From Bacteroidota bacterium (lineage in GTDB: Bacteria > Bacteroidota > Bacteroidia > Bacteroidales > VadinHA17), in NCBI GenBank assembly GCA_023430725.1, contig JAEYZD010000180.1, positions 1 to 5,633 on the forward strand: a stretch of 5,633 bases of DNA, read 5' to 3'. A model generated the notes under the pieces. That model had not been told where the DNA came from. It did not search any database and saw only the letters and a program-made list of their open reading frames with translations. The position numbers and the translations under genes are program-made. Shown in pieces: positions 1 to 4,600 of this stretch; position 1 is the first letter of the stretch; every line of letters starts with the position of its first letter.

Positions 1-1
1 T

Positions 2-238
2 GACATATCTCCTGCTACAGGATTCGGACAGTTTCTGGCAAGCATTGTCATGATCATGGGATATGCGATCATCGCAGTACCAACCGGGATCGTCACCTCG
101 GAGATGATGAGGATGCCGGCTGAAAACAATACCCAGGTCTGCTCCAACTGCATGTGCGACAAGCATGATGATGATGCTGTTTACTGCAAAAAATGCGGAT
201 TGAAGCTCGACAAACCGGAAGGTATGACTAACTTGTAA
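2..238 (+). CDS. Voltage-gated-type potassium channel, C-terminal fragment with zinc-ribbon tail (5' end outside window)
   Basis: This is the end of an inner-membrane ion channel of the ion_trans/Kv type. The visible 78 residues open with an Asp followed by ISPATGFGQFLAS, which matches the sequence just after the K+ selectivity filter (TVGYGD) of Kv channels. A pore-lining last helix follows (about residues 10-33), including the conserved stretch YAIIAVPTGIVTSE. After it, the cytoplasmic tail carries C47-x2-C50 and C62-x2-C65 with an acidic, His-containing spacer, which is the layout of a small zinc ribbon. Cys52 is an extra cysteine. The voltage sensor and filter lie before base 1 and cannot be checked. 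The gene ends at TAA 236-238, nine bases before the next start on the same strand, so the two are probably co-transcribed. The channel call is firm. The zinc binding is inferred from cysteine spacing. Gating and ion preference cannot be read from this fragment. Confidence 0.87.
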   Translation, partial: DISPATGFGQFLASIVMIMGYAIIAVPTGIVTSEMMRMPAENNTQVCSNCMCDKHDDDAVYCKKCGLKLDKPEGMTNL

Positions 239-247
239 AAAAAAGTC

Positions 248-967
248 ATGAAGAAGTACCTGTTCATTGTCATGGCATTACTGCAGGCATGGCCTGTGAT
301 TTCGCAGAAGTCCGTTGCTTATCAGACCGCCGCCGTCAATGAGACCAACCTCAAGGCGGTAATGTCAATCTCCCCCTATTCTTCTGCCCTTGGGTTCGAT
401 AACAGATACCAGGGTGTGAAGGGATCTCCCCGTCTGCTTGACACCCTTGCTCCCTCCCTGGTGCTTCTGAAAGGTCAGAGCATCTACTATGAGATGGAGG
501 CGGATATCGATGTCGTGAGAAATTCAGTCTTGTTTATGGGATTTTCAGGCGGAGGATTGATGGAGATTCCTGCTGAGAATGTCCTTGAGGTGATTATACG
601 CCGTCATGGAAGTGATATTGTCTTCCGTCCCTCAGCCATGCTCACTTTTGACAGGAAGCCTGACGGGAACAAGTTTTATACTGTACTGAAGCCGGGTAAG
701 TATGAATTCATAAAAATACCCGACAGGGAATTTGATGCTGCTGATTACCAGCGACTGTACAGTCCAGATATACGTTATGATGAATTCAAAAAGACTGACA
801 AGTATTATATTTTCGGGACAGATTCCGTTTATCACCGTGTACAGCTCACGCGCAAGTCGCTTGGCAAGCTTTTCCCTGACAGTAAGCAGATTATCAGTGA
901 GCTCTACGATGAGAAGGTATCGGCTGATCCGGAGGCTGATGTTGCAGCGTTGCTGGAGAAGCTATAG
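248..967 (+). CDS. Small secreted protein of unknown function
   Basis: The product has 239 residues. The N-terminus MKKYLFIVMALLQAWPVIS is a clear signal peptide with probable cleavage before Gln20, typical of Bacteroidota, so the mature protein should be periplasmic or surface-exposed. No lipobox cysteine is present. There is no second membrane segment and no motif I recognise as catalytic. The middle (about residues 57-115) contains KGSP, then an alternating hydrophobic pattern suggesting a beta-rich fold. This resembles a KGSPyL-type pattern I recall in unannotated secreted Bacteroidota proteins. The C-terminal third is charged and probably helical, and the end (PEADVAALLEKL) looks like an amphipathic helix. 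The ATG at 248 is chosen because it gives a complete signal peptide immediately after the channel gene. Only an A-rich stretch precedes it, with no clear Shine-Dalgarno. Co-transcription with the channel is likely, but a functional link is unknown. Confidence 0.8.
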   Translation: MKKYLFIVMALLQAWPVISQKSVAYQTAAVNETNLKAVMSISPYSSALGFDNRYQGVKGSPRLLDTLAPSLVLLKGQSIYYEMEADIDVVRNSVLFMGFSGGGLMEIPAENVLEVIIRRHGSDIVFRPSAMLTFDRKPDGNKFYTVLKPGKYEFIKIPDREFDAADYQRLYSPDIRYDEFKKTDKYYIFGTDSVYHRVQLTRKSLGKLFPDSKQIISELYDEKVSADPEADVAALLEKL

Positions 968-971
968 CCTA

Positions 972-1015
972 TTGCGCCTGCCGGCGCAAGATCTCTGACA
1001 GGGGATGCTGTCAGA
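972..1015. repeat. Two tandem perfect hairpins after the secreted-protein gene
   Basis: Hairpin one pairs TTGCGCC (972-978) with GGCGCAA (983-989) around a four-base loop and begins five bases after the TAG stop. Hairpin two pairs TCTGACAG (994-1001) with CTGTCAGA (1008-1015) around GGGATG. Neither is followed by a U-run, so they are more likely mRNA 3'-end stabilising structures than terminators. The true terminator follows directly. Confidence 0.6.
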
Positions 1016-1047
1016 CAAAAAGGGCCACTTTCGTGGCCTCCTTTTGT
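1016..1047 (+). terminator. Probable intrinsic terminator of the channel/secreted-protein transcript
   Basis: GGCCAC (1023-1028) pairs with GTGGCC (1033-1038) around the loop TTTC. It is flanked by ACAAAAAG upstream and CTTTTGTT downstream, which can extend the stem imperfectly. The A-run before and T-run after would let it work in both directions, which fits a convergent gene end. It faces the tRNA transcripts coming from the other strand. Confidence 0.65.
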
Positions 1048-1103
1048 TATCTGTCCTTTCCTCCCACTGATAAATCAGGGTCGGAAAGTCCATATAACAA
1101 AAG
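1041..1103. repeat. Long imperfect inverted repeat between the two terminators
   Basis: The two ends are exact inverted copies: CTTTTGTTAT (1041-1050) and ATAACAAAAG (1094-1103). Inside, after a 5x5 internal loop, CTTTCC (1056-1061) pairs with GGAAAG (1083-1088). After a 2x2 loop, CC-A-CTGA (1064-1070) pairs with TCAGGG (1075-1080) around a TAAA loop, leaving one A bulged. The whole 63-base stretch therefore folds as one rod. Its outer arms are also the T-run of the terminator at 1016-1047 and the T-run (other strand) of the tRNA-Gly terminator, so alternative pairings compete. Confidence 0.5.
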
Positions 1104-1130
1104 ACCCCGGCGATGCCGGGGCCTTTTTGT
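1097..1130 (-). terminator. Intrinsic terminator of the tRNA-Gly transcript
   Basis: CCCCGGC (1105-1111) and GCCGGGG (1115-1121) form a seven-pair GC stem with a GAT loop. On the minus strand the stem is followed by TCTTTTGTT, and it starts about a dozen bases after the tRNA-Gly 3' end. The plus-strand side also carries TTTTTGT, so it may also stop any read-through from the secreted-protein gene. Confidence 0.8.
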
Positions 1131-1133
1131 CTG

Positions 1134-1206
1134 AGCGGGAAACGAGATTCGAACTCGCGGCCCTCAGCTTGGGAAGCTGATGCTCTACCAACTGAGCTAT
1201 TCCCGC
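1134..1206 (-). tRNA. tRNA-Gly (anticodon CCC)
   Basis: The reverse complement folds as a complete 73-base tRNA. The acceptor arm GCGGGAA/TTCCCGC is fully paired, with discriminator T at 1134. The D arm is GCTC/GAGC around AGTTGGTA. The anticodon stem TCAGC/GCTGA encloses loop TTCCCAA, placing anticodon CCC at 1171-1173. The T arm has the canonical TTCGAAT loop. CCA is not encoded and must be added by the CCA enzyme. It reads GGG glycine codons. It is followed by a strong terminator. No TAnnTTTG element lies just upstream, so it is probably the last cistron of a transcript that starts before tRNA-Thr. A degraded copy of its 5' half lies just upstream at 1225-1274. Confidence 0.95.
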
Positions 1207-1224
1207 CTGTTATTAAAAGTTTCT

Positions 1225-1274
1225 CTCAGCTTGGGATCCGCCAGTTGGCGGACTACCAACTGAGCTATTCCCGC
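1225..1274 (-). pseudogene. Broken tRNA-Gly copy (5' half only, with palindromic insert)
   Basis: On the minus strand this begins exactly like the intact tRNA-Gly: acceptor 5' strand GCGGGAA, then the D arm to GTTGGTAG. The next ten bases of the intact gene (plus-strand 1175-1184) are replaced by the 16-base palindrome at 1237-1252. After that, TCCCAAGCTGAG of the anticodon arm resumes. The T arm and 3' acceptor strand are missing, so it cannot make a tRNA. The match to the intact gene comprises a 27-base block (1253-1279 against 1185-1211, extending past the tRNA 5' end) and a 12-base block (1225-1236 against 1163-1174). Automated tRNA searches would probably skip it. Confidence 0.85.
1237..1252. 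repeat. 16-base palindrome inside the broken tRNA-Gly
   Basis: TCCGCCA and TGGCGGA form perfect seven-base arms around a GT centre. It sits exactly between the two tRNA-derived blocks, replacing ten bases of D-arm and anticodon-arm sequence. It resembles short palindromic repeats scattered between genes in Bacteroidota, though that comparison is from memory. Whether it occurs elsewhere in this genome cannot be seen here. Confidence 0.6.
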
Positions 1275-1363
1275 CTGTTTCTTTATCCCTAAATGCAGGG
1301 GTAGCATTGATACCTTCTGTCCCACAATTCCTGATGCCCTACAGGCATCTGTTGTCAACACTA
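1275..1363. other. Spacer between broken tRNA-Gly and heptamer repeat, with weak hairpins
   Basis: No coding sequence or promoter is visible here. The clearest structure is GATGCC (1333-1338) pairing with GGCATC (1344-1349) around CTACA. A smaller stem CCCT/AGGG lies at 1287-1300. Neither is followed by a U-run on the minus strand, so the spacer looks permissive for read-through from tRNA-Thr towards tRNA-Gly, which is an inference. Confidence 0.4.
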
Positions 1364-1405
1364 CTGCCTATTGCCTACTGCCTCTTGCCTATTGCCTATT
1401 GCCTT
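1364..1405. repeat. Heptamer tandem repeat, six units of YTGCCTN
   Basis: Six consecutive seven-base units are present: CTGCCTA, TTGCCTA, CTGCCTC, TTGCCTA, TTGCCTA and TTGCCTT. The core TGCCT is invariant, with changes only at unit positions 1 and 7. It lies between tRNA-Thr and the broken tRNA-Gly. Such heptamers are typical intergenic microsatellite-like repeats in Bacteroidota, as far as I recall. Copy number may vary between strains. Confidence 0.85.
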
Positions 1406-1419
1406 CGGCTGCCCCTCCG

Positions 1420-1491
1420 AGCCTCCCATGGGAGTTGAACCCACGACCTGCTCATTACGAGTGAGCTGCTCTACCACTGAGCTAAGGAGGC
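1420..1491 (-). tRNA. tRNA-Thr (anticodon CGT)
   Basis: The reverse complement folds as a 72-base tRNA. The acceptor is GCCTCCT/GGGAGGC with a terminal T-G pair, and the discriminator is T at 1420. The D arm is GCTC/GAGC around AGTGGTA. The anticodon stem GCTCA/TGAGC encloses loop CTCGTAA, giving anticodon CGT at 1457-1459. The T arm has loop TTCAACT. CCA is not encoded. It reads ACG threonine codons. Its 5' end lies only 11 bases after the U-run of the upstream structured RNA, too close for a separate standard promoter. It therefore probably depends on read-through from the promoter at 1592-1620 or from fabG, with RNase P freeing the 5' end. Confidence 0.94.
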
Positions 1492-1502
1492 ATATATACA
1501 AT

Positions 1503-1587
1503 AAAAAAAGCAGGGCGCGTAAGAAATAAGTGTGGAATAATTATGTCTCGCTGCATTTCCTCGTGCTTGAGGGAATAGCGCCCTGCC
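1503..1587 (-). ncRNA. Candidate structured small RNA or tRNA-Thr leader
   Basis: Transcription from the promoter at 1592-1620 should begin near 1585-1588, at the start of GCAGGGCGC (1578-1586). This pairs perfectly over nine bases with GCGCCCTGC (1510-1518), and seven U residues follow immediately (1503-1509). The RNA is thus closed end to end by a terminator-like stem. Inside it, one base from the closing stem, ATTCCCTC (1569-1576) pairs with GAGGAAAT (1555-1562) with a single C-A mismatch and loop AAGCAC. The remaining 36 bases (1519-1554) are mostly unpaired and A/U-rich. It does not match the SRP RNA core, tmRNA or RNase P as I know them. It could be a stand-alone sRNA of about 85 nt or a conditional terminator leader for the tRNAs. 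No gene symbol can be given. Confidence 0.6.
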
Positions 1588-1591
1588 GGTG

Positions 1592-1620
1592 CAAATATAA
1601 TAAATTAATTAATTCCCAAA
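1592..1620 (-). promoter_or_regulatory. Bacteroidota-type promoter for the small RNA/tRNA block
   Basis: On the minus strand TATATTTG (1592-1599) matches the -7 consensus TAnnTTTG exactly. A TTTG (1617-1620) lies 17 bases upstream as a candidate -33 box, slightly shorter than the usual 19-21 spacing. The spacer is pure A/T apart from GG next to the -33 box. It begins six bases after the fabG stop codon. Confidence 0.72.
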
Positions 1621-1625
1621 TTTTT

Positions 1626-2372
1626 TTACATCGCCATACCGCCACAGACACTGATGGTCTGACCGGTGACATATGAAGAGAGATCGGAAGCCAGGAAAAG
1701 AGCCACATTTGCCACATCCTCAGGCAGTCCGCCTCGCCTCAGGGGAATCTTTGCAATCCAGTCACTCTTCACATCCTCCGGAAGCCTGCTTGTCATCTCA
1801 GTCAGGATAAAACCCGGAGCAATTGCATTGCACCTTACATTGCGGGATCCGAGCTCCTTGGCAACACTTTTTGTAAAGCCGATGATCCCGGCCTTGGAGG
1901 CGGAGTAGTTTGCCTGCCCTGCATTGCCGCTGACACCGACAACTGAACTCATGTTTATGATCGATCCGTTCTTCTGCTTCATCATAGGCCTGATTGCAGC
2001 CTTGGTGAGATTGAAGACCGACTTGAGGTTCACTGTCAGCACCTGGTCCCACTGTTCCTCAGTCATTCGCATCAAAAGAGTGTCACGTGTTATCCCGGCA
2101 TTGTTTACAAGGATGTCGACACTGCCAAAATCCTTCACTATCTCATCAATCACATTCTCAGCATCAACGTAAACTGAAGCATCAGATACATAACCCTTTG
2201 CCTTCACTCCGAGAGCGGATATTTCACTGACTGTGGCGGCAAATTCTTCATTGTCAGATATATTGGTTATGGCAATATTGGCGCCCTCGGCTGCGAATCG
2301 CAATGCTATTCCCTTGCCGATGCCTCGTGATCCGCCGGTGATCACTGCTGTCTTTCCTTCGAGTAATCTCAT
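1626..2372 (-). CDS. fabG: 3-oxoacyl-[acyl-carrier-protein] reductase (FabG)
   Basis: FabG reduces 3-oxoacyl-ACP to 3-hydroxyacyl-ACP with NADPH in the cytoplasmic type II fatty-acid elongation cycle. The 248-residue product is the usual length for this short-chain dehydrogenase. The nucleotide-binding motif TGGSRGIG is at residues 12-19 and NNAG at 90-93. The catalytic set is Asn115, Ser143, Tyr156 and Lys160 (GQANYSASKAG context, characteristic of FabG). The C-terminus YVTGQTISVCGGMAM also fits. The frame is open upstream to a GTG at 2474, but that start would lie within the sucD coding region and before the -7 element, so ATG 2370-2372 is preferred. An AAAGAA stretch is the only ribosome-site candidate. 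It lies 32 bases after sucD. Other SDR reductases are possible, but motif and length agreement make FabG very likely. Confidence 0.93.
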   Translation of the reverse strand: MRLLEGKTAVITGGSRGIGKGIALRFAAEGANIAITNISDNEEFAATVSEISALGVKAKGYVSDASVYVDAENVIDEIVKDFGSVDILVNNAGITRDTLLMRMTEEQWDQVLTVNLKSVFNLTKAAIRPMMKQKNGSIINMSSVVGVSGNAGQANYSASKAGIIGFTKSVAKELGSRNVRCNAIAPGFILTEMTSRLPEDVKSDWIAKIPLRRGGLPEDVANVALFLASDLSSYVTGQTISVCGGMAM

Positions 2373-2391
2373 TTCTTTAAAATTTTGGGGA

Positions 2392-2399
2392 CAAATATA
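2392..2399 (-). promoter_or_regulatory. -7 element upstream of fabG
   Basis: TATATTTG on the minus strand matches TAnnTTTG exactly and lies inside the 32-base sucD-fabG gap, 19 bases before the fabG ATG. The predicted leader would be only about 10-15 bases. No convincing TTTG -33 box is found at the normal distance, which would fall inside the sucD 3' end. fabG may therefore be transcribed both from here and by read-through from sucD. Confidence 0.55.
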
Positions 2400-2404
2400 G
2401 GAAT

Positions 2405-3277
2405 TTATTTGTGCAGCACCCGTGCAACCGTCGACCCGATATCGGCAGGCGATTTCACCACATGTATGCCACACTCGGCCATGATTTTCATCTTTGCTTC
2501 GGCAGTGTCATTGGCACCGCCAATTATTGCCCCTGCATGACCCATACGCCTCCCTTTCGGTGCAGTCTGACCTGCAATGAACCCTATCACCGGCTTGGTG
2601 CCGTTATCCCTGACCCAGTGGGCAACATCAGCCTCCATCACTCCGCCTATCTCACCTATCAGTACAATTGCATCAGTGTCAGGATCCTTCATCATGAGAC
2701 TCAGAATGTCCAGCGAGGTGGATCCGATTACCGGGTCGCCACCAATTCCTACACAGGTCGACTGTCCAAGTCCCAGCTTGGTTAGCTGGTCTACTGCTTC
2801 ATAGGTGAGGGTTCCTGACCGGGATATAACCCCTATCCTCCCCTTCATGTGTATGAAGCCTGGCATAATGCCGACCTTGGCTTCACCGGGTGTTATGACA
2901 CCGGGACAGTTCGGACCGATGAGAGTTGCATGATAGTCGCGCATCAACTTCTTCACCCTCACCATATCTGCAACAGGAATACCTTCGGTTATTGCAACAA
3001 TAAGACTGATGCCGGCCTCGGCAGCCTCAATTATCGAATCGGATGCAAATGCCGGAGGTACGAATATCACCGAGGTGTCAGCTCCTGTGGCTCTTACAGC
3101 CTCCCTTACAGTATTGAACACCGGCAGCCCGAGGTGCATCTGGCCACCCTTTCCGGGCGTGACTCCGCCGACAACCTTTGTGCCGTATTCGATCATCTGA
3201 CCGGCATGAAATGTTCCCTCACTCCCGGTGAAACCCTGAACGATCACCTTCGACTCCGAGTTAAGCAAAATACTCAT
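2405..3277 (-). CDS. sucD: Succinyl-CoA synthetase (succinate-CoA ligase), alpha subunit
   Basis: SucD with SucC interconverts succinyl-CoA and succinate, coupled to ADP or GDP phosphorylation, in the TCA cycle. The 290-residue product aligns along its length with E. coli SucD as I recall it. The CoA-binding domain is N-terminal, with GFTGSEGTFH at residues 16-24 and PGKGG at 41-45. GPNCPGVITPGE is at 121-132 and SRSGTLTYEAV at 152-162. The phosphorylated active-site His is His247 in RMGHAGAIIGG. The start is ATG at 3275-3277, giving the family N-terminus MSILLNSESKV. The frame is open further upstream to a TTG at 3310, but that codon is part of the -7 promoter element, so it should not be transcribed. 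AGAAGA upstream is a modest ribosome site. The sucC beta-subunit gene is not adjacent in this window, since the upstream neighbour is divergent. Confidence 0.97.
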   Translation of the reverse strand: MSILLNSESKVIVQGFTGSEGTFHAGQMIEYGTKVVGGVTPGKGGQMHLGLPVFNTVREAVRATGADTSVIFVPPAFASDSIIEAAEAGISLIVAITEGIPVADMVRVKKLMRDYHATLIGPNCPGVITPGEAKVGIMPGFIHMKGRIGVISRSGTLTYEAVDQLTKLGLGQSTCVGIGGDPVIGSTSLDILSLMMKDPDTDAIVLIGEIGGVMEADVAHWVRDNGTKPVIGFIAGQTAPKGRRMGHAGAIIGGANDTAEAKMKIMAECGIHVVKSPADIGSTVARVLHK

Positions 3278-3307
3278 ATTACGATCTTCTTTATGTGCCT
3301 GATATCT

Positions 3308-3315
3308 CAAATGTA
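3308..3315 (-). promoter_or_regulatory. -7 element of the sucD promoter
   Basis: TACATTTG on the minus strand matches TAnnTTTG exactly, 30 bases before the sucD ATG, in the 86-base divergent gap shared with the AraC-type regulator. No clear TTTG -33 box is seen at 19-21 bases. Its position decides the sucD start in favour of 3277. Confidence 0.6.
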
Positions 3316-3363
3316 AGGTATTTTTTAATCCTTTTGTTAATTTAGCTGAATATTCCGACAGGC

Positions 3364-4491
3364 ATGGATTTCATTGAACCAGTATTATATATAGGAATAA
3401 CGCAATCGTTTTTCGCAGGCCTTCTCATTGCGACGAGAAGACCATTTACAACAGCAAGCAGGATAATGACCGCATGGGTGTTCCTCTTTTGCATAGAAAT
3501 GATCTTTGCCCTGATTAACCGCACGGTCCTGGATATGTATTCATTCCCCTTCCTCGCTTTCACTTACGGACCTCTGCTATGGCTGTACATACGGCACATG
3601 ACAAGACCCGGACTGAGATTCTCTCCCCTGAATGCCCTGCACTTCATCCCCTTCCTTGTCTTCTTCGCCGTGTCGGTCATATTTCGCGAAGAACCCATCC
3701 TGGATGACCTCAGCGGATTCCTCGTAAGAGACAGATTCATCCCGCTGAGAATCGTATATGGCATCTGCTTCTTCCTGTCAGTGACGGTCTACAGCGTGCT
3801 CTCGTTCCTTGAGATACGACGTCATCAGATAAGACTCAGGGATATGATCTCCTATACCTCAGCCAAGCTGTCACTCAACTGGATGAAAATCCTGTCTATT
3901 ACATTCTACGCAGGCTATGTTCTTGTTTTTATACTGGGAGGAATTAAGATTTTCTCCGGAATGCTTCCATTTGATCCTTATGTGCTTACATTCTTTCTTA
4001 TCGCCTTTTTCTCCTTTGCATTCAGCTTTTATGCAATCCGGCAACCTGAAATTCTCGATTATCCTTCAACGGGTACTGAAGAAGAAAGCATCAACCAGGT
4101 CAATGGCACAGCCAGGTATGCCCGAAGCGGACTGCGCGACGAACAGGCTGAAGAGTACCTGACCACCCTGCTCAAATATATGGATGATGAGAAGCCTTAT
4201 ATCAACGGTGACCTTACAATCACAGACCTTTCCAGAAGAACAGGGATCCCGAGACATTACATAACCGAAGTCCTCAATGAGAAGCACGGACGGAATTTCT
4301 TCTCATTTGTTAATGAGTACAGGGTAAGGGAAGTTATCAGCCGGCTCGGGGACCCCAGGTACCAGCACTATACAATTCTCGCAATAGCATTCGATTCCGG
4401 GTTCAACTCGAAGTCAACCTTCAACACGTTTTTCAAGGCCTATACAGGTAAGACACCCAGCGATTTCCGGCAGGATCCTGGAAGCGTATAA
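3364..4491 (+). CDS. Membrane-anchored AraC-family transcriptional regulator (seven-helix sensor plus HTH)
   Basis: The product has 375 residues in two parts. Residues 1-225 contain about seven hydrophobic helices (roughly 5-24, 34-53, 61-77, 91-107, 129-149, 174-196, 206-225) joined by short loops, so this half sits in the inner membrane. After a polar linker (about 226-255), residues 258-372 form a typical AraC/XylS DNA-binding domain. Its first helix-turn-helix is around ITDLSRRTGIPRHYITEVLN (286-305). The conserved end is FDSGFNSKSTFNTFFKAYTGKTPSDFR. This architecture is common in Bacteroidota. The membrane half presumably senses an envelope or small-molecule signal, but no ligand can be inferred. 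The ATG at 3364 is the start that includes the first helix. No good promoter or ribosome site is visible upstream. It is divergent from sucD and 109 bases before a beta-barrel gene, its likeliest target by position. Confidence 0.93.
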   Translation: MDFIEPVLYIGITQSFFAGLLIATRRPFTTASRIMTAWVFLFCIEMIFALINRTVLDMYSFPFLAFTYGPLLWLYIRHMTRPGLRFSPLNALHFIPFLVFFAVSVIFREEPILDDLSGFLVRDRFIPLRIVYGICFFLSVTVYSVLSFLEIRRHQIRLRDMISYTSAKLSLNWMKILSITFYAGYVLVFILGGIKIFSGMLPFDPYVLTFFLIAFFSFAFSFYAIRQPEILDYPSTGTEEESINQVNGTARYARSGLRDEQAEEYLTTLLKYMDDEKPYINGDLTITDLSRRTGIPRHYITEVLNEKHGRNFFSFVNEYRVREVISRLGDPRYQHYTILAIAFDSGFNSKSTFNTFFKAYTGKTPSDFRQDPGSV

Positions 4492-4600
4492 GGCGGTTCA
4501 GTCCGAGCGGTTCGCACCTGCATCACCGCAATAACAGGTCCGTCCCGCACGGTAAGGACGACCGGCATTGTCATGCAGTCCATCTTTGTCATAAAAAACC
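4492..4600 (+). promoter_or_regulatory. Gap before the beta-barrel gene, with a near-match -7 element
   Basis: The only promoter-like signal is CATCTTTG (4581-4588), one base from TAnnTTTG, 12 bases before the ATG. No -33 TTTG lies at the usual distance. No strong terminator follows the regulator gene, so read-through transcription is possible. Confidence 0.3.

Noticed and set aside
732..998. Plus-strand 88-codon frame overlapping the secreted-protein gene
   Set aside because: Out-of-frame product of the same region, rich in Ser, Arg and Leu with no structure. The 248-967 frame has a signal peptide and sensible composition.
1364..1405. Heptamer repeat as a CRISPR array
   Set aside because: Units are seven bases, directly abutting and without spacers, so this is a simple tandem repeat.
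1492..1556. A 24-codon minus-strand ORF starting at an ATG inside the structured RNA
   Set aside because: It runs through the terminator stem and U-run into tRNA-Thr and has no ribosome site. It is almost certainly fortuitous.
1503..1587. Reading the structured RNA as SRP (4.5S) RNA because of a GAGGAAA hairpin
   Set aside because: The conserved SRP core (CAGG, GGAA tetraloop with paired flanks, AGCAG) is not present, and the interior is largely unpaired rather than a long rod.
2411..2785. Plus-strand open frame of 124 codons opposite the sucD 3' half
   Set aside because: Antisense shadow of sucD with no promoter, ribosome site or recognisable motif.
2849..3316. Plus-strand open frame of 155 codons opposite sucD
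   Set aside because: It lies entirely antisense to sucD, whose protein is strongly conserved. The translation is rich in Cys, His and Tyr with no domain pattern, as expected of a shadow frame.
3333..3358. TTTG at 3333-3336 as a -33 box for the AraC-type gene
   Set aside because: No TAnnTTTG element lies 19-21 bases downstream. The nearest candidate, TATTCCGA, matches only at its first two bases, so no promoter is called.
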